Shown: in pieces, positions 33,421 through 42,609 of the stretch
Layout: each line of letters starts with the position of its first letter
How positions within the stretch are numbered: position 1 is the stretch's first letter
NCBI RefSeq assembly: GCF_013391635.1
Contig: NZ_JACAWU010000002.1
Coordinates: forward strand, 1,116,001-1,180,000
Length of the DNA: 64,000 bases
Direction: 5' to 3'
Source of the DNA: Natronomonas gomsonensis
GTDB lineage: Archaea > Halobacteriota > Halobacteria > Halobacteriales > Haloarculaceae
Program-made: the position numbers and the translations under genes
The notes under the pieces: model-generated
The model's input: the letters and a program-made list of their open reading frames with translations, nothing else
Database searches by the model: none
What the model was told of the DNA's origin: nothing

Positions 33421-34613
33421 CCCGTGTGTTCGGCGATCTCCGACCGGGTTTCTAACACGATTTCTGGGTCAAGATCCAATTCGTATTCGTAGTACTGGCC
33501 ACCACTCAGTCCCTTGTTCTGCTCATGTCTGTGGAGAAATCCCAGCATGTGGAGATCCGAGAGGTGGTCCTGGATGCTTTTCAGAGTCGATAGCGGCGTG
33601 GCGGCGTGTGAGTCAGCGACCTGCTCGTACGTTCGTTGAATCTCCTTCGAGCGGGCCGGAACAGCACCGCTGGTCTGGAGGTTCGCGATCGCTTCCAAGA
33701 TGTACTGGGCGTGTTCCGTCTGATCGCGGATCTTGTTCTCTAACCGACCGCGCTGTACCCGTTCCCGTGCGGCCTCGATGTGGTCGTCCGTGACCGGCGT
33801 CGCACCATTCTGTTCGGCTAATTCCGCGCCGACGCGGAGTAAATCGAGCGCCTGCCGGGCGTTCCCCATGTCCTGTGCGGCCAGCGCGGCCGCCTTTGCA
33901 ATCGCCGACGTATCGCAGGCCCCCTCCACGAAAGCGCGTTCCGCTCGATGCGCTAAGATCTCCCGCAATTCTTGGGCGTCGTACGGGCTGAAAGAGATCT
34001 CGGTCTCCATCAGCGTATCTTTGACCTTCGGCGAGAGCGTCCGCCGAAAGGTGTAGTCGTTACTGATTCCGACCACACCGACCTTTGCATCTGAGACGTG
34101 ACCGTTCGCTCGCGCACGTGGCAGTTCGTACAATAGCGTGTTCGCCTCCTCCAGATGATCGATTTCGTCGAAGACGACGAGGTGTGTTCCACCCAGACGG
34201 TCGAACTGTCGGTACAGCTCGTCGAAGGCGTCCCCGGTCCCGAGCCCTCGCTTCGGGAAGCGACTGGCATGCTCCGGGAGCAACTCGTTGACAAGGCCGC
34301 GAACGACCATGAACAGCGTCCGCCCGTTACAGTTGATTGTATGGATGTGGAGGTCGTCTGCCGCCTTTCGCGTCGTTACCTCTTCGCGCAGCTCATCCAT
34401 CATGTACTTCGTGACTGCTGTCTTCCCGAGTCCGGCCTTCCCGTACACGAAGATGTTCTCTGGCTCCCGGCCGAACAGCACGTCCTGAAGTGCGTGGCTG
34501 TACGCCTCGATCTCTTCGTCTCGTTCGAGAATCGTCTCCGGTTGGTAGCTTTCTGTGAGAACCGCCTTGTCCGCAAATACCGTCTCAGTGAGATCATCGA
34601 ACGGGCCACCCAT
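33417..34613 (-). CDS. orc: Orc1/Cdc6 replication initiator
   Basis: 398 residues from ATG 34613; a longer in-frame start would add a 13-residue hydrophobic stretch not seen in the family. AAA+ ATPase: Walker [13 protein letters not shown] (about 57-68), Walker [12 protein letters not shown], sensor 1 VVGISNDY, and arginine-finger-type region [10 protein letters not shown]. The C-terminal winged helix ([20 protein letters not shown]) binds origin repeats. The gene is bracketed by ORB-like repeats in inverted orientation, two downstream and three upstream, so it probably initiates at its own neighbouring origin. Such orc/origin pairs are carried by both chromosomes and plasmids of haloarchaea. 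Confidence 0.9.
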   Translation of the reverse strand: MGGPFDDLTETVFADKAVLTESYQPETILERDEEIEAYSHALQDVLFGREPENIFVYGKAGLGKTAVTKYMMDELREEVTTRKAADDLHIHTINCNGRTLFMVVRGLVNELLPEHASRFPKRGLGTGDAFDELYRQFDRLGGTHLVVFDEIDHLEEANTLLYELPRARANGHVSDAKVGVVGISNDYTFRRTLSPKVKDTLMETEISFSPYDAQELREILAHRAERAFVEGACDTSAIAKAAALAAQDMGNARQALDLLRVGAELAEQNGATPVTDDHIEAARERVQRGRLENKIRDQTEHAQYILEAIANLQTSGAVPARSKEIQRTYEQVADSHAATPLSTLKSIQDHLSDLHMLGFLHRHEQNKGLSGGQYYEYELDLDPEIVLETRSEIAEHTG

Positions 34614-34738
34614 GGATATCGTATTCAACTCGACATAGACATATAAAACCAAGCGTTGTTTGTTTCGTATGCTACTATGGAAATCGATTGAAGCCAGAAA
34701 TATCGGTTACGTCGCCCTCATTTTGTGAATAACATATA

Positions 34739-34770
34739 GGAAAGCACACGAAACGTACTCTCTCACTCCC
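34739..34770 (+). repeat. ORB-like origin repeat, copy 3
   Basis: GGAAAGCACACGAAACGTAC followed by TCTCTCACTCCC, about 125 bp upstream of the orc start and in the opposite orientation to copies 1 and 2. Confidence 0.65.
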
Positions 34771-34797
34771 TGCCAATCCCGTCATCACAACCAGCGT

Positions 34798-34824
34798 GGA
34801 AAGCAAACGAAATCCACTCTCCAC
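34798..34824 (+). repeat. ORB-like origin repeat, copy 4
   Basis: GGAAAGCAAACGAAATCCAC then TCTCCAC, a diverged copy in the same orientation as copy 3. Confidence 0.6.
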
Positions 34825-34850
34825 GTGATACTCCCAAGGCTATCGCTGAC

Positions 34851-34880
34851 CGAAAGCACACGAAACGTACTCTCTCTTAC
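34851..34880 (+). repeat. ORB-like origin repeat, copy 5
   Basis: CGAAAGCACACGAAACGTAC then TCTCTCTTAC. The three upstream copies span 142 bp and mark the most likely origin (34.7-34.9 kb). Confidence 0.65.
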
Positions 34881-35016
34881 CGACCCTCGCAAGCCGGGCG
34901 ACGTCGCCGATCAACTTGAGCGAGCGGGAGCTGCAGCCGAACTTGAATCCGATCCGCTCCAGCGACAGACAGCAGCTCGATAGTATTGTTGATACACCCG
35001 AACGGTACTGCCGAAC

Positions 35017-35038
35017 CACTCCACCGTTTCGAGTGAAG
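35017..35038 (-). repeat. Second origin-type repeat family, copy 1
   Basis: The minus strand reads CTTCACTCGAAACGGTGGAG plus TG. It shares the GAAAC core of ORB elements but is a distinct family from the five repeats flanking orc. Confidence 0.5.
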
Positions 35039-35199
35039 CGATGGAATATCGCGATGTCTCCCACGAATTGGGAGAATTCGAAATCGGCAAACACCACACT
35101 GTGTCGTGTGTTCACAGAACCGATGACCAAGGAGACAATCGAATGCGTCGATCCCCATAATTGGTACCTGGCTTTCTCATCGGTCTATCCTATACCCAA

Positions 35200-35221
35200 C
35201 TTCACTTGAAACAGTGGAGTG
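35200..35221 (+). repeat. Second origin-type repeat family, copy 2
   Basis: CTTCACTTGAAACAGTGGAG plus TG, opposite in orientation to copy 1 and 162 bp away. Confidence 0.5.
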
Positions 35222-35311
35222 TCTCTGCTAGTATTCCCCACGAGGGACCACCGAATATGAGATTCCTCGGTAAATTCCAGGTACCATACCGAGACCACTA
35301 CACTGGGGCAG

Positions 35312-35333
35312 CTTCAGTTGAAACGGTGGAGTG
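35312..35333 (+). repeat. Second origin-type repeat family, copy 3
   Basis: CTTCAGTTGAAACGGTGGAG plus TG, same orientation as copy 2 and about 90 bp downstream. Each copy is followed by TGTCT or similar. Confidence 0.5.
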
Positions 35334-35339
35334 TCTTTG

Positions 35340-35965
35340 TGGTTCAAACGGCGGCTCACACTTCCAGCCATCCCAGACGAACCACCGATACTCTGCCGTA
35401 CCAATCCATTGGTGAGGGTGTGGAGGGCAGTAGCGTCAAGTTCGGCGAACCGACCATTGTCCACACACCAGACGGCCGCCAGAGTCCGAGTGGCTGATGG
35501 ACGAGTGCGACCGTTCGAACCTGGGAGTGTGTTTAACCAACAGACGGAGCACACTGTTGGTTAAGAAGAAGGAGGACAATCAAGCACAACCGCGCTGTCC
35601 ACGCTACCTTCGGTCAAGGTGATACTCAGAGAATCGTCGCAGTCTCATTAGGGTCGTCTGTAGCCGAAATCAGTTCGAGCTTTTCATCGAAATCACTCTC
35701 CATGAGCCATTATTGAAAGGACATACTCCCGACTGCCCGATTCAGTGTCTCCCTGCCGCATGGCGAATTCTTCCGCAGCAATCGTCGCGGGCATCTGTCG
35801 AGAGGCTCCGGATGGGCGGTCGCATCACGAATAATCTTCGAGGTCCGTTCTTGTATCGCCTGCCGTACAATGGCCTGACATCGAAATATCCCTCTCCGAT
35901 CAGATCGCCATGTTTGTTGACTGCCTGTAGCAACCCTTCGATACGGCCGCTGGTGGGTGCTTAAG
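35340..35965. other. Decayed sequence beside the origin
   Basis: No intact gene. On the minus strand a 25-codon frame at about 35625-35702 (MESDFDEKLELIS start) and a stretch near 35740-35965 (LLQAVNKHGDLIGEGYFDV) look like protein scraps with stops and frame changes. No family could be assigned. Confidence 0.3.
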
Positions 35966-35969
35966 ACTC

Positions 35970-36300
35970 TCACGTCGATTCCCTCACCCCACCATCAGCT
36001 CGTGGCAACTCTGGGAGGCGACCATCTGGCGTTGGAACTATAAGGTTCCTGATTTCAATATCGACACGGCAGAGAAGTTTACACCGCTCAACAGGGGCTT
36101 TATGTTGGTCTGGGCAGGTGCACTCCTTGCGAACGACATCAATGCGATAGACGTTGCCAGACTGCGACTGGAGTGTGTAAACGCTGCCCGAACGACGGAG
36201 TATGACCGGCATCTGCTCCGTTGGTGCAGGTTTTGTTCACCAGCAAATTCGATCGGTTTCGACAATGAACCAATTCACGACCGACTAAATCTCGAAATCG
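35970..36300 (-). pseudogene. SWIM zinc-finger protein fragment
   Basis: The minus strand encodes VYTLQSQSGNVYRIDVVRKE followed by CTCPDQHKAP and ERCKLLCRVDIEI. This is the SWIM pattern CxC(n)CxH, except that the final His position is Leu. The N-terminal part (FAGEQNLHQRSR) lies in another frame, with a stop between. Haloarchaeal SWIM proteins are usually longer, so this is a truncated remnant. Confidence 0.5.
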
Positions 36301-36371
36301 TCCCGACGATTTGTTAGTGCGGGACGGACCCGTGGTTTGCCGCGTTCGTCCTCGCCCATGCTAGCGGGGTC

Positions 36372-37256
36372 CTAGCTATTCCCATCGGTTCCGCCCCACC
36401 GATAGGTTAGCAGGTACTCCGATTTGTCGTCGTTCGCTGCCGATTTTTCGAGTGTGACTGGTGTGTTGAGTCCGTCTGCTAACCCGACTGCGATTACCGA
36501 CGCGACCGGGTGGTCGAATCGATCAAGCGTGCCATATACAGTGTCGTCGGTAGCGACCGTCAAACGCGATTCATCTGGATCCAACTCTGGCGTGGCACTG
36601 TCTACGAGTTCGAACTGCTCGACGAGCGCATCGCTCAGTTGGGTTGCGATTGCCTCCGGGGTTTCAGCAGCCGGTCCGGACCGTGCCGCCTCGAACGCCT
36701 CAAAAAGTGGCCCGCCGCTTGGTGTGAACGCAACACCGCGCGTGTCGTCGGTCTCTGTGACCACGATAGAGTCTGCCAGTGCCGCGTCCTCTGGGATTGA
36801 ATACGCCTCACTTTGGGGAACGAAGAGGCGGACTGGATCGCCACCGCTCTCCGTGGGTACATATAGGCGGGTCTCGGAGAGGCCAAGTTCGTCTACCAGA
36901 GCCGCTTCGTTGCCGGCGAGCGCCGCGTAAACATCGCGACCGACATCGGCAGAGACGAAGCGTTCCGGCGTGAGGTAGTAAGTGAGCACTGCTCCGAACA
37001 GCCCGATGCCACCGAGGGCGAACAGGACATCACGTGCACCTGGAAGCAGTACGCCCGCTGCTGCAGCGAGCAGTCCGATGAGACCCAATCCGAGGGCAGT
37101 TCGCTGGTATTGGGCCTGTTTTGCGCGAGTGTAGGATTCTCGGAGCTCTTCATTCTCTTCGGTGATGACTTCGAGTTGTGTGCGTAACTCGGCGATGGAT
37201 TCGTCGCCATCTTTGTTGCCATCAGCGTCCGGGTCGAGTCGGCCTTTCATACTCAT
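36372..37256 (-). CDS. Membrane protein with N-terminal coiled coil (haloarchaeal DUF7982-like)
   Basis: 294 residues. An acidic N-terminus leads into a coiled coil (ELRTQLEVITEENEELRESYTRAKQAQ), then two membrane helices (ALGLGLIGLLAAAAGVLL and VLFALGGIGLFGAVLTYYL). A soluble domain of about 190 residues follows, with strands such as ETRLYVPTES and YLLTYRWGG. An alternative ATG 6 nt later gives MKGRL. It is the last gene of the same-strand cluster with DUF7519, DUF58 and MoxR, separated by 114 bp. Role unknown; such proteins accompany haloarchaeal MoxR/DUF58 operons. Confidence 0.65.
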   Translation of the reverse strand: MSMKGRLDPDADGNKDGDESIAELRTQLEVITEENEELRESYTRAKQAQYQRTALGLGLIGLLAAAAGVLLPGARDVLFALGGIGLFGAVLTYYLTPERFVSADVGRDVYAALAGNEAALVDELGLSETRLYVPTESGGDPVRLFVPQSEAYSIPEDAALADSIVVTETDDTRGVAFTPSGGPLFEAFEAARSGPAAETPEAIATQLSDALVEQFELVDSATPELDPDESRLTVATDDTVYGTLDRFDHPVASVIAVGLADGLNTPVTLEKSAANDDKSEYLLTYRWGGTDGNS

Positions 37257-37370
37257 CGGTGAAACAGATGTGTCTCGTCGCTAGCAGACGGCTGGAGTCG
37301 GTATCGGATTACAGTACCGTTTTCCGGCTCCACCGAAGCCCGTACCAGTCGTGGGTCGTTCGATTCTCTT

Positions 37371-37907
37371 CTAGTCCTCATTGAGATGTCCGAGTTTCAG
37401 CAGGAGTGAGCGATGGAGTATATACGAGCCAAGACCGGCCACGAGTAGCAAAACGATTCCGGCGGCGATAAGGCCGCCCACCTCGGCGATGAGGAGCACC
37501 GATGCGCCGCCGACGCAGATTATAGCTACGAACAGGGCGGTATCGACGATGGTCGTCGTGTCTCGCCCGCCAAGGATGTCCGCAAGGAGCGGCGTCACGA
37601 TCGCGGCTTCGGCCGGGAGCATCGTCGTGAGCGCGGCGTCGGCTGGCAGCACCACAAGCAGCGCGAGCTGCGCGATTGCGACGGGAACGATGGGCGGCCA
37701 CAGCAGCCACGCCGCGGCGACGAACACCCACGCGGCTACTCCGCCGAAGCCGCCAAGCCACCAGAACGCCGCGAGGATAGCGAGAAGCGCCAGCCCCCCG
37801 AGAATCGGTGCGTCGGTCCGCCACCGGATTGCCTCCAGCCAAGAGCGACTATCGCTGGTTGTTGACCCCTGTTCAGGGTCCCGTTCGTCGGTTGCTTGTG
37901 CGGTCAT
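37371..37907 (-). CDS. Polytopic membrane protein of the DUF58/MoxR operon (DUF7519-like)
   Basis: 178 residues, short hydrophilic N-terminus, then about five helices, for example LGGLALLAILAAFWWLGGF and LFVAIICVGGASVLLIAEV. The start overlaps the stop of the DUF58 gene by 4 nt, so it is coupled to it. No catalytic motif; probably a membrane partner of the DUF58 protein. Confidence 0.7.
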   Translation of the reverse strand: MTAQATDERDPEQGSTTSDSRSWLEAIRWRTDAPILGGLALLAILAAFWWLGGFGGVAAWVFVAAAWLLWPPIVPVAIAQLALLVVLPADAALTTMLPAEAAIVTPLLADILGGRDTTTIVDTALFVAIICVGGASVLLIAEVGGLIAAGIVLLLVAGLGSYILHRSLLLKLGHLNED

Positions 37908-39349
37908 TGGTTCGCTCGACGCGTTGCTTTGCCGGCGGCGAGGACGGTTGTGAGTCGATCAGCCGGTCCGACTTCGTAGGCGTTGACGCGCGATACTCCG
38001 GCGAGGTCCCGCCGAAACGCTTCAAACTCTGTGTATCGACGATAGGCGTCATCAATTTCAGTTAGTGTTCGAGAGTCATACAGCACACTCGGGGTGATGA
38101 ACGCCACAACGTGGCCGTCTCCACCGCGGGCCGCTTTCACGGTCTCTAGTAGCTCCGTTCGATGCTCGTCGTCGCTAATGATGATCGTTCGCGCCCCACT
38201 GTCTTGGGTTGTCGACGCGACTCGCACTGCACCGAACAGCGGTTCATCAACGATGCGCTGGACGTACTGCTCGGCGTCGGCGAAGAACGGCCGCAAACGC
38301 CTCTCGAAGTCCGTCTCCCCCGACAGTAGTTGTGCTGTTCGACGAGCTTCGCCCGGATTGAGCACCTGGGTGCCGGACTGGCTTCCCATACCGTTCCCCG
38401 ACTCGTCTGCCGTGGTCGGTTCGAGAGTTCGAAGCGTTCGGGCGACCGCCCGATACTGGTCGTCGTCTGAACTCGCGCTGAACGCGTTGGTGACGCCCTC
38501 ATCACCGACGGTGTAACAGGCAAGCGGATCGCCGAGTTCACGCGTACTCTTGACGAGTGCTAGCGCCACTTGGCGAGCGAAGTCGAGTTTGCGCCGACCC
38601 CCCTGTCCAGCCCCCATTGTCGCTCGGTGGTCGACGACGAGCAGCGTCTTGTAGTCCTGCTCGGCTTCGAACTCACGGATATGCGGTTCGTCCAGTCGGG
38701 CCGTGGCCTTCCAATCGATTCGCCTGAAGGTATCACCCGGCGTGTATCGACGCACCTCTGCGGGGGTGAGACCGCTGCCAGTGCGCCCGCCTTCGTGTTC
38801 ACCGAACCCGGCGGTGAGACGGGTGCCACCTTCGCCGACGTGGATATCGTGCGGTGTCCGCGGTTCGACAGTCACAGATGGTGTCGACCCAACGGTTGTG
38901 CTTTGTCGAAATAGGCCGAGTGAGTCCCTCACCGTGACTGTCGGTTGGTCGAATTGAAAACGCCCAGCGATCGGCCAATTCACTTCGAAGCTTGCTTGAG
39001 TGAGGTTCTCATCGGGACCGAGTACGCAGGCGATGGTCTCCCCGGTGGCTCCTGTCGGCGGTGACACGGCCACCCGAACCGAGAGCCCCGCTGGGCGTTC
39101 GCTCGTTACGTGCAGCGTGCCGAGCGATGTCTCCTCGGCGACGACACGCGACCTATCGAGTTCCAGATCGATGGTGATCCGCCCGACCGTCCCGTCGACG
39201 CTACGCACGAACCGATACTGGCGAACGAGGAGCCACGCCGCGATACTCACTGCTCCGACGAGCAGAATCGCTTGCTCCAAGACGATGGCCCAAGCAACCA
39301 TCACCGCCACGATGGCTGCAACAGCCCAGTATCGACGCGTGACCCGCAT
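37904..39349 (-). CDS. DUF58 domain protein
   Basis: 481 residues. Two N-terminal membrane helices (AIVAVMVAWAIVL and ILLVGAVSIAAWLLV), a beta-sandwich region, then the DUF58 signature YTPGDTFRRIDWKATARLDE with the vWA-like LLVVDHRATMGAG following. DUF58 proteins work with MoxR AAA+ ATPases, commonly in envelope or protease-related complexes. Position directly after the MoxR gene and coupled to a small membrane protein fits. Confidence 0.85.
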   Translation of the reverse strand: MRVTRRYWAVAAIVAVMVAWAIVLEQAILLVGAVSIAAWLLVRQYRFVRSVDGTVGRITIDLELDRSRVVAEETSLGTLHVTSERPAGLSVRVAVSPPTGATGETIACVLGPDENLTQASFEVNWPIAGRFQFDQPTVTVRDSLGLFRQSTTVGSTPSVTVEPRTPHDIHVGEGGTRLTAGFGEHEGGRTGSGLTPAEVRRYTPGDTFRRIDWKATARLDEPHIREFEAEQDYKTLLVVDHRATMGAGQGGRRKLDFARQVALALVKSTRELGDPLACYTVGDEGVTNAFSASSDDDQYRAVARTLRTLEPTTADESGNGMGSQSGTQVLNPGEARRTAQLLSGETDFERRLRPFFADAEQYVQRIVDEPLFGAVRVASTTQDSGARTIIISDDEHRTELLETVKAARGGDGHVVAFITPSVLYDSRTLTEIDDAYRRYTEFEAFRRDLAGVSRVNAYEVGPADRLTTVLAAGKATRRANQ

Positions 39350-39415
39350 CTATTCACCCCTCTGATGGCGCGACGTTAATTTGTTGGTACTTCATTTCCA
39401 TCGACGAGACGGCTT

Positions 39416-40411
39416 TCAGTCGATCGATGCTTCCTCCGAATCCCCACTGGGTTCCGGTTGGGCCACCGTGCCGTCCGGCGTCGGCACCGACGACCGGATC
39501 TGTTCGATGATTGACTCGGGACTCACGTCTCCGAGTTCGGCGTCTGTCGTGAGTACCAGACGGTGCCGGAACACCGGACCGACTAACCGCTTGATATCGT
39601 CGCTGGTGACGTACTCTCGACCGCGAACTGCGGCCCGTGCTTTGGCCGTCTGGAGTAACGCCAGCGACCCTCGAGGGGAAACACCATGTGCGACATCCGA
39701 GTGCTCTCGTGAGGCGGTGACGAGATCCAGAATATACTCGTGAACCATCGACTCGACGTTGACCTCGGTGACCATTTCACGCGCTTCGAGGATTTCCGCT
39801 GGAGACGTCACGGCCTCGATGTCGTCGGCGGTCATCGTTGGTGCGCTGTCGAATCGGGTTAGCATCTCGCGTTCGGTGTCAGGTTCCGGGAGTTCGACCT
39901 GGAGCTTGAACTGAAACCGGTCGCGTTGGGCCTCCGGCAGTTCGAACGTTCCCTCCATCTCGATTGGGTTCTGGGTCGCAACGACCAGAAACGGCGTCGG
40001 CAACGCAAGGGTCTCGCTTTCGATTGAGACGTGTTCTTCGGCCATCGCCTCCAGAAGCGCCGACTGGGTCTTCGGCGTGGCGCGATTGATCTCGTCGGCG
40101 ACGACGACGTTCGCAAAGATCGGCCCTTTCTGCAGTTCGAAGGTGCCGGCCTGCTCTCGATAAACGTTCGTCCCGGTGATATCTGCGGGAAGGGTATCGG
40201 GCGTCATCTGAATTCGATTGTACGACAGGCCGCTGGCTCGTGCGAATGCGTTAGCTAACGTCGTTTTTGCCACCCCGGGCACCCCTTCAAGCAGTACGTG
40301 CCCACGGCTCAGCAGCGAAACCGTGAGATACTCGATCTGCTCGTCCATGCCGACAAGAACTGTCGACATCTCGGCTGCGATGTCGTCGGCGAGCGCGGCG
40401 GGGTCAGTCAT
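39416..40411 (-). CDS. MoxR-family AAA+ ATPase
   Basis: 331 residues. Walker A EGVPGVAKTTLA (about 39-50), Walker B VVADEINRATPKTQSALLEAM, sensor 1 VATQNPIEMEGTF, arginine finger EAQRDRFQF and the C-terminal lid GVSPRGSLALLQTAKA: the complete MoxR set. It acts as a chaperone-like ATPase assembling or activating the vWA/DUF58 partner. The start overlaps the DUF4350 gene by 8 nt, giving tight coupling in the operon. Confidence 0.92.
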   Translation of the reverse strand: MTDPAALADDIAAEMSTVLVGMDEQIEYLTVSLLSRGHVLLEGVPGVAKTTLANAFARASGLSYNRIQMTPDTLPADITGTNVYREQAGTFELQKGPIFANVVVADEINRATPKTQSALLEAMAEEHVSIESETLALPTPFLVVATQNPIEMEGTFELPEAQRDRFQFKLQVELPEPDTEREMLTRFDSAPTMTADDIEAVTSPAEILEAREMVTEVNVESMVHEYILDLVTASREHSDVAHGVSPRGSLALLQTAKARAAVRGREYVTSDDIKRLVGPVFRHRLVLTTDAELGDVSPESIIEQIRSSVPTPDGTVAQPEPSGDSEEASID

Positions 40412-41462
40412 TGCTCCCTCCTTTTCGACGCCGTTCCATCAAACTGTCCGTCACCCGCTCGATTCGGTCGCTATCCCACTCCGGATGTCGACGCCGGAGT
40501 GAGGCCGCGATGTCGGTCTCGGACAGCCCCGGTGAGTCAGGCCGTCCCGACCGTCGCCCGCGAAGGCGTCTGACAAGCCCGACCGGCTGTAGTGCGACCG
40601 TAACCACTAGCACGGACAGCGCTCCGGCGATGAACGCGGCCACCCCGGAGTCCTGAAGCAGCAAGCGAGCGGTCACGAGCGGCGGCAGTGCGGTACTATG
40701 TGAGACATCGAGCACTACGCGGTCGTGGCTTTCGACGAGTACTTGGAGGAAGGCAGCGTTATCGCTCCGGTCGAGCATCGAATTGAGGAACACGCTGGGG
40801 TCGCTGACCACGATGACGCGGCCCTCCCCGACCGACTCAATGGTCACAACCGGCCGCTGGCGGAGCGTCTCTGCGTCGTCGAGTGCGCCGTTTCGGTTCG
40901 TGTCCAGATAGCTGAACTCCGAGGAGGCGAACAGGGTTGTGGCGTTACCGGCATCGATAGTGCTGCCGTGGTTGAGCATGAGTCCATCCACACCGTCGGT
41001 GTAGGTGTGATTCGTGACTGGATTTGCCCGGGGGAAATCGGGGCTGGGCCCGGCGCGCTGTTCGTCTCGCAGCGGCGTTCCGTTGATGCGTGCGTCCGCC
41101 CCGACGCCATCGAGCAACTGGTTTCCATGTTGGCCGTAATCCTCCGCGACGAGGAGCGTCCCTCCCGACCGAACGAAGGAGCGAACAGCCTGTCCATCAC
41201 TTCCGTACGCATCTGACGGCGAGAGGACAACGGCTAGCGTCCCCTCTGGGGTGGCAGCCTCATAGGCACTGACGTTCTGTGCGACTGTCGGCTCCGCGCC
41301 AGCGGATTCGGCGGCTGATCGGATCTCGGAGGTGCCGTCCCAATCGGCGTTGTACACGCCAAGTGACGCCGACGAGGTTCCAGCGAGTACAATCAACGTG
41401 ATGGCGAGTGTTCCGGCAAGCCCCACCAACAGTAGTCGGGGATACGAGTAGTCCTCAAGCAC
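40404..41462 (-). CDS. DUF4350 membrane protein of the MoxR operon
   Basis: 352 residues from GTG 41462, 2 nt after the upstream stop. One N-terminal helix (LLLVGLAGTLAITLIVLAG) precedes an extracytoplasmic DUF4350/GATase-like domain with VRSGGTLLVAEDYGQHGNQLL and RVIVVSDPSVFLN. It ends with a second helix and a basic cytoplasmic tail. The domain contains the Asp-rich YLDTNRNGALDDAE loop, which looks calcium-binding. The upstream open frame was rejected as start because it overlaps the preceding gene. Confidence 0.78.
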   Translation of the reverse strand: MLEDYSYPRLLLVGLAGTLAITLIVLAGTSSASLGVYNADWDGTSEIRSAAESAGAEPTVAQNVSAYEAATPEGTLAVVLSPSDAYGSDGQAVRSFVRSGGTLLVAEDYGQHGNQLLDGVGADARINGTPLRDEQRAGPSPDFPRANPVTNHTYTDGVDGLMLNHGSTIDAGNATTLFASSEFSYLDTNRNGALDDAETLRQRPVVTIESVGEGRVIVVSDPSVFLNSMLDRSDNAAFLQVLVESHDRVVLDVSHSTALPPLVTARLLLQDSGVAAFIAGALSVLVVTVALQPVGLVRRLRGRRSGRPDSPGLSETDIAASLRRRHPEWDSDRIERVTDSLMERRRKGGSND

Positions 41463-41464
41463 GA

Positions 41465-41740
41465 TTAGACCACCCCCGATGGAAGGATTTCGAGGATCCG
41501 ACGCACGACGATGTAGCCGAAGGCGGCCAATCCGAGTGCGATAAGCCATTTCAGCCGGCGCCGCCAGCGTGGCCTCACGGCGAAGGGTGCAGTCAGTTCG
41601 GTAACGACGAGAAAGCCAATGAGGGAGATAACGAAGAACAGTTCATACGAGAGTGATTCAAGGAGCGTCAATACGAGCACGGTAGCTAACATCCACGCGA
41701 GATGGCCTGTGATGAACTGCTGTCGCCGCCGTGTCGGCAT
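41465..41740 (-). CDS. Small two-to-three-helix membrane protein
   Basis: 91 residues from ATG 41740. Helices LAWMLATVLVLTLLESLSYE, LFFVISLIGFLVV and LKWLIALGLAAFGYIVV. It is the first gene of the DUF4350-MoxR-DUF58 operon and divergent from the metal-dependent hydrolase-like gene. Earlier in-frame starts would run into that gene's promoter and were rejected. Function unknown. Confidence 0.65.
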   Translation of the reverse strand: MPTRRRQQFITGHLAWMLATVLVLTLLESLSYELFFVISLIGFLVVTELTAPFAVRPRWRRRLKWLIALGLAAFGYIVVRRILEILPSGVV

Positions 41741-41821
41741 TGTCGGCACCTCGAAGTGCGGGGGTTTGTACCTGTCGTCTCGAACAAAAGGTTCATCGCC
41801 GCGGCTCTCCGCTGCTACGAT

Positions 41822-42391
41822 ATGTGGCCATGGGGACATCTGGCCGTTGGCTACCTTCTCTGTAGCCTCTGGATGCGGAGTCGATACCGGCAGCCACCAG
41901 CTGCCGGCGTGGCTATCGCGCTCGCGTTTGGCACCCAGTTCCCGGACCTGATCGACAAACCGTTGGCATGGCATCTCAGTGTGCTCCCATCCGGTCGCAC
42001 GGGCGCCCATTCGTTGCTCGTCGCAATCCCACTCATCGTCTGTCTCATCTTCCTGTTAGACCGCATTGAGCGACGTTCTATTGGTCTCTGGTTCGGCATC
42101 GGGTATCTCGCTCACGTCTTTTCCGATGGCCTGTATGCGCTTCTCGATGGACACTACGCCGACTTAGGGTATCTACTGTGGCCTGTTACCTCCGTGCCGG
42201 AGTACGAGGAGTCTGCGGGCATCATCGCACACTTTGTTGCCGCCGAATTGACGCCTCGGATACTCGGTGAATTTGGACTTTTCACACTTGCTGCTGTCTT
42301 GTGGGTCGCAGACGGGATGCCCGGCCTTCGACTCCTCGGTCACCTGATTCGTCGTAGTGTCGCGTTCGTTAACGACACCGCTGCAGGATAA
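41822..42391 (+). CDS. YdjM/DUF457-type membrane-bound metal-dependent hydrolase
   Basis: 189 residues from ATG 41822, where the family start MWPWGHLAVGYLL begins. The His/Asp motifs are present: GHLAVGY, QFPDLIDKPLAW, GRTGAHSLLVAIP and HVFSDGLYAL, spread over four helices. Members are predicted metal-dependent hydrolases acting on lipids or membrane substrates. Starts upstream in the frame overlap the opposite-strand operon and lack the family sequence. Confidence 0.8.
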   Translation: MWPWGHLAVGYLLCSLWMRSRYRQPPAAGVAIALAFGTQFPDLIDKPLAWHLSVLPSGRTGAHSLLVAIPLIVCLIFLLDRIERRSIGLWFGIGYLAHVFSDGLYALLDGHYADLGYLLWPVTSVPEYEESAGIIAHFVAAELTPRILGEFGLFTLAAVLWVADGMPGLRLLGHLIRRSVAFVNDTAAG

Positions 42392-42609
42392 CGCACGTTC
42401 TTTTACCGTTGCAGTCGTGGGCTTCCTTTTGGGCAGGTATGGACCACCCTAGGGCAAGCCCCGAGGTGTGGACCTCCCTATCCGTGTAGACGGCACATAA
42501 CGAAGCCTGCCGTTCCTCATAATACGTCTATGACGGGACTCACACACCGTGGCGAACGGCTGTCTGAACCGACTACCAGGTCGTTCGACGACGGAGGCAA
42601 CAGTCCCGA

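Noticed and set aside
33332..34880. CRISPR-like array
   Set aside because: Repeats are in two orientations with irregular spacing and flank an orc gene, which fits an origin and not a CRISPR array.
42405..42490. Possible structured RNA or IS end (AGTCGTGGGCTTCCTTTTGG and CTAGGGCAAGCC region)
   Set aside because: Shares only about 11 bases with the stem-loop at 28690; no transposase and no clear RNA fold, so not listed as an element.
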